This document shows, in pieces, positions 1 to 9,546 of a DNA stretch of 64,000 nucleotides. The stretch lies in contig MU858050.1 of NCBI GenBank assembly GCA_033297075.1, forward strand, positions 434,001-498,000. Reading direction: 5' to 3'. The position numbers and the translations under genes are program-made. Position 1 is the stretch's first letter. Each line of letters starts with the position of its first letter. The DNA is from Rhypophila decipiens (Eukaryota > Ascomycota > Sordariomycetes > Sordariales > Naviculisporaceae). The notes under the pieces are model-generated. The model was not told where the DNA came from and searched no databases. It saw nothing but the letters and a program-made list of their open reading frames with translations.

Positions 1-1051
1 GACACATATAACACTTCTTCTAAATGCCTCAAGCTGACTCTCAATAGGTGTAGGAGAGAATTTTGAATAGCCTCAAGAAATCATCAACGGTGCCTGTAAC
101 ACTCATTGTTAAGGCCTTTCTTACTTGTTATTACCCCATTGCCCATGTATTTTAACACCCTGCCGACTGTTCGGTAATCGAATCCCTTTATTTGAAAAAG
201 GTTCAGACACGTAAAATACTTTCTAACGCCTTTGACTACGAGTTAAATAAGCAAATCAACGGAGTTCTATATGGCCTGGCAAGGCATTTGGAGGGCTTTA
301 TGATGATTTTATGAGGCGTCTACCGTCTCGTACCAACATATCTATATGTATTTCACACCTTCCTTCCGTACCTAGGTAGTTGCGACCTTAAGTTTGTTCC
401 TATGCCTCCATGCCCACAGTGCTAACGCAACCATACTCGACCTATAACGCCAAGGATGTCTTGTGCTGAAAACATGCTGAAATTCTCTAGCAGTGCCAAA
501 AGTAAACAGGACCGTTCCATTCTCAGTCATTCACAATGTACGGCGCAAAATGAACTGGTATCTGTAATGGAATTTGGTATTTCAACCTGTGCCATTCGAG
601 CAACTCTTTGAGGACTAATTAGGTAACAGGCCAAGATAATGTCTGAGTATGGATTCATCATAGTGGATGACTGGTGAGCCAGCGAAAGCGCAAAAGAATT
701 ATAATAAACTAAAGCAACATCGCGGCCTTTGACGTCCAATGTCCGCTTTTCAAGTCCTCTCGTACGATAAGTCACCGTCAACAAACAATATAGCTAGATA
801 CCCATAGTCCATCAGCCTTGCCAACCGCAAGGACATCCATAACAGAACCAAGAGGTCCCGTTCTTGAAAGTTTTGACTGATTTTGTTTCAGTTGGTATTG
901 CACGTATTCTTCCTCACAATGTTCGCAATCATCCTAACCTCATCAAGTTTATTTCCATGTTCCATCCAGCAAACATTGAAACCAACCGCTTGTCTGTTCC
1001 TCCCTTTGAGACCCAATCAGTTTCAGAGACCCAAGAGACCCCATTAATGAC
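1..1051. other. No gene recognised (window edge)
   Basis: AT-leaning sequence. The reading frames present are short and show no domain, splice pattern or compositional sign of coding. It may be the 3' flank of the minus-strand gene that ends at 1052 together with flank of a gene outside the window. I see no RNA gene or repeat in it. Confidence 0.5.
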
Positions 1052-1738
1052 CTAATAGTCAAATTCTTTGTACCGGCAGTTCTTGTCGGTACATCGATGA
1101 CCGGTCTGGGGACTACCGGTCTGCTGAAATGTCGTCCTGATCCTTTTTCCTTTTTTGCAGACCGGGCAAGGCTCGGAGGAGGTCGGTGTGCTGGAACGAC
1201 CGGCGGTAGCCTTCGATGAAACTTGAGACGACACCCGGTCTGCTATCTCGATAAGCAACTCGGCTTCCTGGTCTAAGAAAAAGTCGCCATATTCATCCTC
1301 ATCGTCATCTGGATTCATTTTGCTGGTGGTTGGAGCATTGGTTGGTGTGGCTCGCTTGTTCTGGGCCGTATCTGAGCTCCCGAGTTTAGGCTTGTCGTGT
1401 TCTAACTGTTGTTGGACAGACTTGGGAAGCTTTGGGTAGACCTTGTCCCAGGTGATGGTGCCCGGCGAGTTGCTTTTCGGGTTTCTTCTTCCTGGAGTTG
1501 ACTGTCTTTGGCTGTCATGCCTATGCTCGATTTCCGCCGGGTCGTAGCACGGGTTGTCGGCGGTAGTAAGGTCGACAATGTTGATGTTGTTGGTAAGTCC
1601 CTTGCGAGTCGCCGCCGTGTGCTTGGTGGCCCCAGCCTTTGGTGAGCTGTTTTCAGTAAGGTCCACGACTTCATAAGCGGCAGCACTGAAAGTTTCCACG
1701 ACACCGGGGCTGTTTGTGCTGGACCTCGGGCGGTCCAT
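1052..1738 (-). CDS. Small protein with two VDLT (SUMO-interacting-like) motifs and a C-terminal Cys cluster
   Basis: Single-exon reading frame of 228 residues from the ATG at 1738. Upstream in-frame codons lack an ATG, so this start is preferred, but an upstream exon cannot be excluded. Near the N-terminus are two copies of a hydrophobic-VDLT motif (VVDLTEN about residues 26-32 and IVDLTTA about 53-59). Each resembles the SUMO-interacting core (hydrophobic residues followed by acidic/Ser/Thr). The middle is low-complexity, Ser/Thr/Pro-rich and contains an acidic DDDEDEYGDFF patch. The C-terminus carries CPVC, a basic linker, then HRCTDKNC, a possible small zinc ribbon ending in YKEFDY. The family is not recognised. 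Two SIM-like motifs plus a Cys cluster suggest a nuclear adaptor in SUMO biology, which is inference only. Confidence 0.6.
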   Translation of the reverse strand: MDRPRSSTNSPGVVETFSAAAYEVVDLTENSSPKAGATKHTAATRKGLTNNINIVDLTTADNPCYDPAEIEHRHDSQRQSTPGRRNPKSNSPGTITWDKVYPKLPKSVQQQLEHDKPKLGSSDTAQNKRATPTNAPTTSKMNPDDDEDEYGDFFLDQEAELLIEIADRVSSQVSSKATAGRSSTPTSSEPCPVCKKGKRIRTTFQQTGSPQTGHRCTDKNCRYKEFDY

Positions 1739-2574
1739 TTCTGTTGAAGTTGCTTTCACTTCTTTGGGTGTGTTTTGTGCCTTCAGTGGCTCACCAGTGT
1801 GTATCGATTTTCGAGATAAAAACTTATACCAAGCACCCGGTCGAGCTTGTCAAAGAAGGAATCGGCAACCGGGATACTTATTGAGTGAGACTGGAGATAC
1901 GCCGAGGATGATTTATTGCGGTGAAGTGGATTTGTATTGAAGAAATAAAATTGGAGGCTCTCACGTTGCTGGTTGAGGGTTGCGTTGATGTTAAGTCCTG
2001 CGCCGTACTGGCCCTTGGTGTCATGATGTCAGATGAAATCAACATTGCAAGTACGTTCCCCGAGGGAAGGCGCCGAAAGGACTGGCATCTTTACTGTTGG
2101 GATCACTGGCAAGATGGAAAGCGTTACAGAAGATTGATCCAAAGAAACTCCGCGTAAGGAATAAGTGCGCCCTGGAGCAGTAACGCACCTTCCATGTACA
2201 CTCACAGCTTCAAAAATGCAGTATAGGATACTGAGACAGAGATCTCTCTGAAAAGCAGAGTGCGACTGAGATTTATTGATTATATGTCGGTTGGCGATCA
2301 AGAGCCTGTCCGCTATTGGGGCCCTTTTAGCTTGGCCAAATATTTCTATTATCCTGACCGCTATTGTCACAATCACTGGACTCGACCGGTGCTTCGAGAG
2401 ACTTATTAGCACCTGGACAGGCTCTATATATGAAAGGCAGACTCAACAGAAGTTTCAGAGAAAGGAGGATGAGCTGCAAGAGAAGCTCACTTCTACTTAA
2501 ACCTACCATCTATAGGCAGCGACATGAGCTTGCCGGGAATGTTCTTGACGAGCCGGAGGCTAGAATACGATGCT
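1739..2574. other. Intergenic, nothing recognised
   Basis: About 0.8 kb between the 5' end of the VDLT-motif gene and the 3' end of the phosducin-like gene (both minus strand). It must hold the promoter of the former. Overlapping short frames here have no recognisable content. Confidence 0.5.
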
Positions 2575-3405
2575 TCAGTCCCAATCATCGTCATCATCGT
2601 CCATTTTGGCCCGATCCGAGCTACTCTTGATTCCCCTGCTCATATATCTCTCTTCCTCGTTGTCTTCCGCTTCTCTCCTCCTCTTCACAACTCTCATGTC
2701 ATTATCCGGAACAGCGCCCACTTCGACTAGCAGGTTGTCAATGTCCAGCATGCTGGTCTTCGGCCCAGCCAATGTCATTAGCGTGACAATCTGCTTGACA
2801 ATGTCCCCCTTGTTGTATACAAGGATGGTTGGGCAGTTACGCTCAGGGTAGTTCTCGATGGCCTGGCTGCCCCTGATCTCGCAGAACTTGATCTCGCCAT
2901 ACTCTTGGGCTGCCTGCCGCCACAGTTGTGACAGTACTCTTGACTCAACATTTGTACCTAGCGAGGCGGTCAGATGGACAAACACGGGCCCAGCCTGAGA
3001 TGCCTCGGTGACCTCGCGCGAGTACTCGGGCTTCGATATGGGGTACACGCTGCCGTGGACCGATTTCTTCTGGAGGGAGCTGAGCTCCTTGAGCCGTCGC
3101 TGCCGATACTGCTCTAGGAAATCTTCATCTTCTTCGTCCTCGAGCTCATCCAGCTCGTCGATGTCTTTGCCCTCGAGTCTGTTCTCATGTGCAAGTCTTC
3201 TGGCCTCGACGATGGCTTCTTCGATCATCGGAGTGGGACTCGGGGGCTTCTCAGGAATGACGCCATGCTTGCGGAGGATTTCGTTCCTAACGAAGACATT
3301 AACAATCGTGGCAGCAAGCAACGACCCGTATCCATCTCACCATTCCGTATCAGCATTCGGGTCATCGATGGGAACGGCTATCCGTTGATCGGCCGGGGCT
3401 GCCAT
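2575..3405 (-). CDS. PLP2: Phosducin-like protein 2 (CCT/TRiC co-chaperone)
   Basis: Two exons: 3405-3341 and 3286-2575, with a 54-bp intron (3287-3340) giving a TEW|NEILRKHG junction; 258 residues. Phosducin-like proteins assist the cytosolic chaperonin CCT in folding actin and tubulin, and Plp2 is essential in yeast. The family's N-terminal helix (NEILRKHGVIPEKPPSPTP) is followed by an acidic run at about residues 63-77, then FLEQYRQRR. A thioredoxin-like fold follows (about 100-225: PVFVHLT, LWRQAAQEYGEIKFCEI, NCPTILVYNKGDIVKQIVTL) without a CXXC site, as expected. The protein ends in a poly-Asp tail (DDDDDDWD), also typical. It is divergent from the eS27 gene, sharing about 600 bp of upstream DNA. 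Identification is secure at family level. Confidence 0.92.
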
Positions 3406-4011
3406 TCTGTAATGTCGTTCTGTCACTCTGTTTAGAGTAGAGGGGTACCGGTAATTCGTTGAATCTGGCGGGGCAAAAAGTCGTTTGGTTCAGGGCCTGC
3501 CGGTGGCCACCTCGGTCAACAACGCAGGAGATGGATGCTCCGTTGGATGGTGTCGTAAGCCGAGTTACCACAATGGGCGATCCAATGTTGAGTTGAGATG
3601 TCGCCCCTTCCGCTGTTTGCCGTTCTCGAGATTACTGCGGGTTCCAGGCATCACTATGACCCCACTAGTGCGGGGAGCTTGCTCCTGTCCCAGTGATCCT
3701 GGCCGTCCAGGAGCTGTGAGTCCTCGCCGAACTTTGCCTCACCACAACGCTAGCCCCACTTTAAGGCGGAGGGTCTCCGTAACCGCTTCTGATTGGCTGC
3801 AACACTGAGCCCTAACGACCACTTTTCTCAGCAAAGGCAAATTGGCTCGTGCACGCTCACAGCCCGCAAATTTTGAGAAGTTGTTGCTCTCCAAGACTTC
3901 GGCAAACCTCCCCTCTTCCAAACCACCAGATCGAGCAAAATCTGCCGCCGCCAATTTCACCAGATTTCCATCAAACAGTCCAAACGCTCGACCCGATCAT
4001 AATCAGTCAAG

Positions 4012-4601
4012 ATGGTAAGAATAACGCATTTCTCCATTTTCCCATGTTTTACCCCGTTCCGGCACCGGTTCGACGAGACGGCGAAAGCAAGAGAATGTGG
4101 GACGAAGGGCTGGTCGGATTGGAGAACTTGTCAAAACAAACATATTTTTTCCCAAAGGCGACATCCACCACGCGACCATCAACCGACCCGACAAATGAAT
4201 GGGAATTTTTATCAAGGAGGAAATTTACGGACCGCAGAGGATAATCAACAACACAATGTAGGCTGTAATGCTGACGTATTGAATTTCCAGGTTCTCGCCG
4301 TTGATCTTCTCAACCCCAGCCCGGCTTCAGAGGCACGCAAGCACAAGCTCAAGGTATGTCTCATTACAAGCACTGGTCGTGCAATTAAATGTGAGATCAA
4401 GGACTAACATTTCTTCAGACCCTTGTGCCTGCGCCCCGCTCCTTCTTCATGGACGTCAAGTGCCCCGGCTGCTTCACCATCACCACCGTCTTCTCCCACG
4501 CCCAGACCGTTGTCATCTGCCAGGGCTGCACGACCGTTCTCTGCCAACCCACCGGTGGCAAGGCGAGACTCACCGAGGGCTGCTCTTTCCGGAGAAAGTA
4601 G
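4012..4601 (+). CDS. RPS27: 40S ribosomal protein eS27
   Basis: Three exons: 4012-4014 (only the ATG), 4291-4353 and 4419-4601; introns of 276 and 65 bp. The spliced product is 82 residues, the exact length of yeast eS27. It starts [11 protein letters not shown] and carries the C4 zinc finger CPGC...CQGC (Cys37, Cys40, Cys56, Cys59), ending CSFRRK. eS27 is a structural protein of the small ribosomal subunit that also takes part in pre-rRNA processing. The second intron has a clear CTAAC branch site before TTCTTCAG. Splitting the gene directly after the start codon is the notable feature; intron placement this early is common in fungal ribosomal protein genes. Confidence 0.95.
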
Positions 4602-6109
4602 ATGGTCTCTGTCTGACGCACGGGGCTGTTTCTCTTTTTCCTTCGGCATAATTGTGGCATGGTTATTGGGACATCTTGGTATCTGCAAAGGCTTTTTCGA
4701 GTCGGGCGCGATAGAAGCAGACTACTCTGATGGTCAAAATCAATCTCAATTGCGGATAGACGTGGATTCACCCGAAAAGATTACCTCGCGAAACAAAATG
4801 GGGGGCGTTTGGGGTCCGGATATCTTGCATCATCTTCCTTTACGACTTTCTCTCTCCCGATCCGCGCTGCTTTGACGTTTGGTCTTTTTCTCTGTACAGG
4901 CAGGCCATACTGCATGGATGGATAGCTGGCAAGGCATTTTCACGAGTGTTTAGACTGGTTGGTGTCATGGGCGGATGGCAGACCTGCTAGATGCGAGGAC
5001 GTGGATCGCTGAGGATCGCCAATACCCAAGTGCAGTGGACGACGATAGGCTAAAAGGGGAGGACACTGTGCTTTGCGATGAATTTCACGAGATTCCACGA
5101 TACTTGCTTTGAGCCTGCATGTTTGGTCGATCATGAGTGCTGGTGTTGACCCTAAAAGCCATATCCGCCGTTTTATGTCGAGAATAAGAAGCTTCTCCCC
5201 AATACTTTGAATCTTGTTGCGTGAATCACTTGTCTAAGGCCTTTGCAAGTTGTTTTACATCTTAAAAGGGTTGAAACAACAAGTGTAATTTTGGTAAAGC
5301 TGTCGTCCATTTCTGCCCCGTGGCGGAGAGCAGCTGTCATTGTTTCATGACCCTTTGCGAAAAAAGTATCTGCGGTACCTCGTCAGAGGCAGTTGCCAGG
5401 TCTCTTAAGTAACTTGGTCAAACGCAGAGAGTACGGATATTTGAAAGTGATCCTTCCTGCTGCAGCCTCAAAGCACTTGTCTTTCATCTTCTGAGGTTGA
5501 AACATAATGAGCTGTTGTTAACGAGCGGAAGTCGGGAGGTTCTTTTTTTTTTATATATATTACAAAGAAGCTCTGTCTATAGAGTATCTAAGCGTTTTAT
5601 CTTGCATCTTTCCAATACAGACAAAGATGGTCTGTGGTGTAGCATATACGGATAGATCAAAATGCACTTTCATGGGCCATGAATTCTAACCACTTGCCGG
5701 AATCCCAGTTGAAGCTCTGAGCCTTGGCACCTCGGTCCCTCTGTTCTGCCAAGCCCTCCACCCCGGATTTGCTCTAGCGGCAGGGGCTAACGCACTTTAC
5801 GCGACAAAACACGCGACCCGCATCACCTTTCAAACCTGCGACGCCCCAATTGGCTGGCCTTGTTTTCTTTGTTCCGATCGATCAATCCCACAACCTCCCC
5901 CAGCCACATTCTTGTTCTTTCCACTTCAACCCCGGCTAACGACTGCATCATCATCAGCTTCCCCGCTCAAATCTCAAGATCCTCAACCTCACTCTTCCAG
6001 TTTGAAGCCAACTCGAATATAACTCACCAATTGAACCCAACTGGGAAGCCTGGTGGACTTTCAAAACGCCGAGGAGAGAAAAAAAGGGAGGCAAACCAAG
6101 AACGTCGTC
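4602..6109. other. Intergenic, nothing recognised
   Basis: 1.5 kb between eS27 and the Spd1/Dif1-like gene (both +). It holds a T-rich run near 5544-5565 and presumably 3' UTR and promoter DNA. No frame here shows a domain or splice structure. Confidence 0.5.
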
Positions 6110-7081
6110 ATGTCCACCGGCCCACGAACCAAGCGGCAATTCGCCGGCGCCGCCAGTGATCCCGCCCAGCGACAAATCACCTCATTCTTCAACAAGACAT
6201 CGAACCCAACGAGCCATCATCATGTCTCCGAGAAACCCACAACCGGACCGTTAAACGGCCCCACCCTCCCAGCACACATTCAATCCAACCTGATAAGCGT
6301 AGGCATGCGCGTCCGCAAGTCCGTTCCCGAAGGATACAAGACAGGCAGTGCGTGCTCTGGCTTCTCGCTATGGTCGGACAGCAACAGCAACAGCGCTGCG
6401 ATCAATTCCTCCGCCGCCGCCGACCATCGGCCAGTCCCCGCTGTTCCTAGCAGCCAATATGTAGGAGGTAGTTCCGCCCGGGAACTCACCCCCTTTTGCG
6501 GGATCCACAAGGTCGGCGGATTGGCGGCTCAGCCAGAGACTATCGATTACTCTTTCCTCGGGAACGGACCCTCGGGACTTAAGAGCATGCCGAGCAGCCA
6601 GGAGAGCAATTCGAGCGTCACGTCTGCTATGGCTGCCACCAGCAAGACCGAGATGAACCGCAAGAGAATCTACACCGAGGAAGAGGAGGCGGAGGAACAA
6701 GCTACACCAGAGGAGAATGATATCCAGCGATATACTGCCGGGTGGTTCCCTGAAAATGGTAGTACTGCTAGTGGCAAGCCGAACGGCGGTAACATTTCGT
6801 GGCGTAACAGAGCGGATTGGCTCGACGGCGAGATTAGCCCCCGGAGCCCGGCGCCCGCGGAATGGGGCGATAGCAATGCGCGGGTCATGGCCGTTCCTAG
6901 GCGAAGGATTGCGGCCAACACGACAAGGTCGACTGGGAACGGCGGTGGTTTACTCTTGCCACCCGGAGCATCTGGTCCCGCCAACGGGGGCCAGGGGAAC
7001 GTCATGGTAGTGGATGATTTTGAGGAGGCCAGCTTTTTGGATTTTCGGTTTGGTAGTGATGGGGCGGGCATGGAGTTTTAA
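6110..7081 (+). CDS. Spd1/Dif1-type ribonucleotide reductase regulator with PIP box
   Basis: Single exon, 323 residues from the ATG at 6110; the same frame extends 19 codons upstream but without an ATG. Residues 20-27 (QRQITSFF) fit the PCNA-interacting PIP box, Q-x-x-I-x-x-F-F. Residues 64-79 (VGMRVRKSVPEGYKTG) resemble the conserved block of the RNR-inhibitor family (Pfam RNR_inhib: fission yeast Spd1, budding yeast Dif1/Hug1). Those proteins bind the small RNR subunit, restrain dNTP synthesis or control its nuclear import, and Spd1 is destroyed at chromatin-bound PCNA by CRL4-Cdt2. Beyond these blocks the protein is Ser/Gly/Asn-rich, ending in an acidic-aromatic tail (DDFEEASFLDFRF). The family call rests on motif memory, not a search. 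The PIP box is seen directly. Confidence 0.72.
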   Translation: MSTGPRTKRQFAGAASDPAQRQITSFFNKTSNPTSHHHVSEKPTTGPLNGPTLPAHIQSNLISVGMRVRKSVPEGYKTGSACSGFSLWSDSNSNSAAINSSAAADHRPVPAVPSSQYVGGSSARELTPFCGIHKVGGLAAQPETIDYSFLGNGPSGLKSMPSSQESNSSVTSAMAATSKTEMNRKRIYTEEEEAEEQATPEENDIQRYTAGWFPENGSTASGKPNGGNISWRNRADWLDGEISPRSPAPAEWGDSNARVMAVPRRRIAANTTRSTGNGGGLLLPPGASGPANGGQGNVMVVDDFEEASFLDFRFGSDGAGMEF

Positions 7082-7588
7082 TCGGACGTTGGTCAACTCT
7101 CCTGTTGTTTGATTCAGAGGGAATATGGGTTGCTGTCAAAACTGCATTATGGTCTGGGGTTTTTTTGGAATTTCAACATGGAACCGGCGTAGTTATGATT
7201 TAAATCTGGAGGACGGGTGGCAAACAGGACAGCACACCACATCAAAAATAGGGGATTTTGTCAAATTTTGTCAAAAGCCCGTGGTTGATACCACTTTGTA
7301 TTACTTCTGTTAGTTTTATCTGAAATTGTCAAGTTAGGGCCACCTGCTACACTTGTACTATATATGATTCTTGGCTGTCCATGTTCATCATCTCCTTGGT
7401 AGCCTGCAATACTGCTCCCTTTCCCAAAATTGAAACCAATACAAATCTACAGGGCCATTACCTTGAGGGATCACCAGAAAGAAGCAGCAGCTTGATCCTC
7501 CCATTCGTGCCACCTACCAGACGTTTGAAGAGTGAGATAGAGGGTATTATGCTGTCGTCATCGTCTGTTGGGTGTACACCAGGTGGTT
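7082..7588. other. Convergent 3' region, no gene
   Basis: About 0.5 kb between the 3' ends of the Spd1/Dif1-like gene (+) and the Gemin2 gene (-). It probably holds both 3' UTRs. No other feature is seen. Confidence 0.5.
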
Positions 7589-9072
7589 CTACTCACCAGG
7601 GAAAGGATTGCGAAATGCGAGGAGATCCAGCTGTCCGTAGAACTCACCGGCGACAGTCAGGATCATATTGAGTGTCGCGTTCATGTTGATTTGACATCTG
7701 ATTTGAGCTGCAAGTTCATCCTGTTCTTCCACTTGACCGGTTTCCTGTGCGGAAGTACCGAGTCCGAGGTTAGAGAGTAGGCGAGCTTTGGCCAGGTCGA
7801 TGTCAGTCGCGGTCTGCTTGGCAGGAGCAGCTTCGTCATCGGAGGAAACTTCCCCGTCATCAATTTCCATATCCATCGCGCCATTCTCGTCGTCGTTTTC
7901 TTCCGGGGTGGTGGATGTTGCCTCGGGCTGGTCTTGTGCGTGATCGGCGTGTTCAACGTCATGGGAGGGCTCCTCGACAATCTCGCCCTCGTCGCGTTCC
8001 AATATCGGCTCCTCGGCAGGAATCGCATGCTCCTCCTGATCTTCCAAATCGCTGCCTTCCAAGTCATCCTGCATCTGCTCTCTAAGCACGGCAGCATGTT
8101 CCTTGTCCGCCATCATTAAGACCGCTCGTTTGCCAAGATCACGGATCCAGCTGATGTCGCGGTGGTCCAGCTCCCCACGATCGGGCAATCTCGCCAGCAG
8201 AGCCCAAACCCACCGGCTGGTGCGCTCCCTCAGGCCATCCTCGAGAGTCATGAGGTTGCTCTTCAAAAGCACACGGATTAGTTTGAAGACGCTTTCGGGG
8301 CTCATGGCTGCAATTTGGACCGGTCGAGGGTCGGTGTTGCGAATACGTCGAGTCCATTGAGCAAGAGTCTTACTTCGCGATCCAAAATGTCCAACGTAGG
8401 TTGCACAGTCGGGAGGGAGCGCGTCGATAAGTTCCCTGGGTGGTTCGCTGTGGAGTATCTTTCGAATGGCTGTGAAGTGAGAGACGATAGACGCATAGAA
8501 TGCTTCGTGAATTTGCTCGCTTGCGGTTTCAAGCCCCTCGGAAGGGCCATCCGGTTCCTCAGACGACTCCGTATCAGGAGCCGCAACATAGGCGCCATCC
8601 TCATAGTATCCTCTATTATCGCGTGCGTAGAACCCAGGCGGAAGTTGTGGACCAGTTTTAGGAGCGACTAGAAGATTGGGTATGCCACCGGCTTCATGCC
8701 TGTGATACTTACCAGTTAGCTATGTGGTTTTACTATCTGGAATATGGGAAATAGAATCGTGTTGTCAGCACCCAGTGTGCAAAGATTTACCCACTTGGAA
8801 CGCTAAATGGAAGGTAAGACTTACCGAACAGATCTTAGGTACGACAACGCGTCACCCGCGTCCTCATATTCAAGCTCATTGTCGCTTAGATCGATCGGTC
8901 CATCAAGGCCCGGAAAAGCTGCACGTTGGCCATAGGTAGGGTCGACCTTTGGCTGGGCAGGTTTGGATTTGCTAGGTGGTCGATCTTGGTGTCGCTTGTT
9001 CGACATGCCGGTGGAAGGATCGTCGTCGTCACCATCGAGGGCACGAGCATTGCAGTTTCGTTTGCCCCCCAT
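7589..9072 (-). CDS. Gemin2/SIP1-family SMN-complex protein (snRNP assembly)
   Basis: Two exons: 9072-8825 and 8699-7589, with a 125-bp intron (8700-8824); 452 residues. The junction reads YLRSVR|HEAGGIPNLLVAP. Gemin2 (SIP1/Brr1 family) binds SMN and gathers Sm proteins for spliceosomal snRNP assembly. Supporting blocks are DALSYLRSVR, GGIPNLLVAPK, LAQWTRRIRNTDPRPVQIAAM, then LLARLPDRGELDHRDISWIRDLGKRA. An acidic insert (about residues 290-375) precedes a conserved C-terminal helix ending GQLDLLAFRNPFPGE. The ATG at 9072 is chosen because no upstream in-frame ATG exists. The terminal GTGAGTAG also looks like a splice donor; using it would change only the last residues. Divergent from asparaginyl-tRNA synthetase. 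Confidence 0.85.
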
Positions 9073-9546
9073 CGTTTGCCGTACGTCGGCTTCGGCTGTG
9101 GTTGGAAAAGTCGTGTTCAAGCGGAAAAATCGGATGTTGAGGTTGATGTGTGATTAGGATGGAGGATCCAGGCTGCCTCCAGCATTTGGAAGCACGATAG
9201 TCACCCGTTGACTGTTCTCTCCTGTTAGAGGAAGCGCTAGCGCCAAGACGGGTCGGACACCACCGAGCGGCATGACTCCACTCGATTTCTCCCCGGTAAA
9301 TTGGGTTAGGGTTTGATAAGGATAAGAATTTAAGGATTCAATGGTCCTGTTAACCCCTCCATGCCCCGCCAAATCATCAGACAGCGAGCTTGGTTGCATG
9401 GTCTGGCCAGCAACTTTTGTAGTCACACCACGTCCATCCCGTTCGAGTCATTAAGGTCCCTACATATTTGGACCAGGTACCGCGATTCTCTCAAGTCCTG
9501 CTTTCTTGGATTCCTCTAACCTTTAAAATTTTAGAAACCAATCAAT
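9073..9546. promoter_or_regulatory. Divergent promoter region Gemin2 / AsnRS with a telobox-like site
   Basis: 474 bp separates the two start codons, so both promoters must lie here. It contains TTGGGTTAGGGTTTG at 9301-9315, whose complement includes the telobox AAACCCTAA. Telobox motifs bind Myb-type telomere-repeat factors (Tbf1 in yeasts) at translation and snoRNA genes. Function here is inferred from motif and position only. Confidence 0.45.

Noticed and set aside
7545..7602. Extra C-terminal exon of Gemin2 through the GTGAGT at the stop codon
   Set aside because: The best acceptor leads to an immediate stop, so the protein end would barely change; the unspliced stop is kept.
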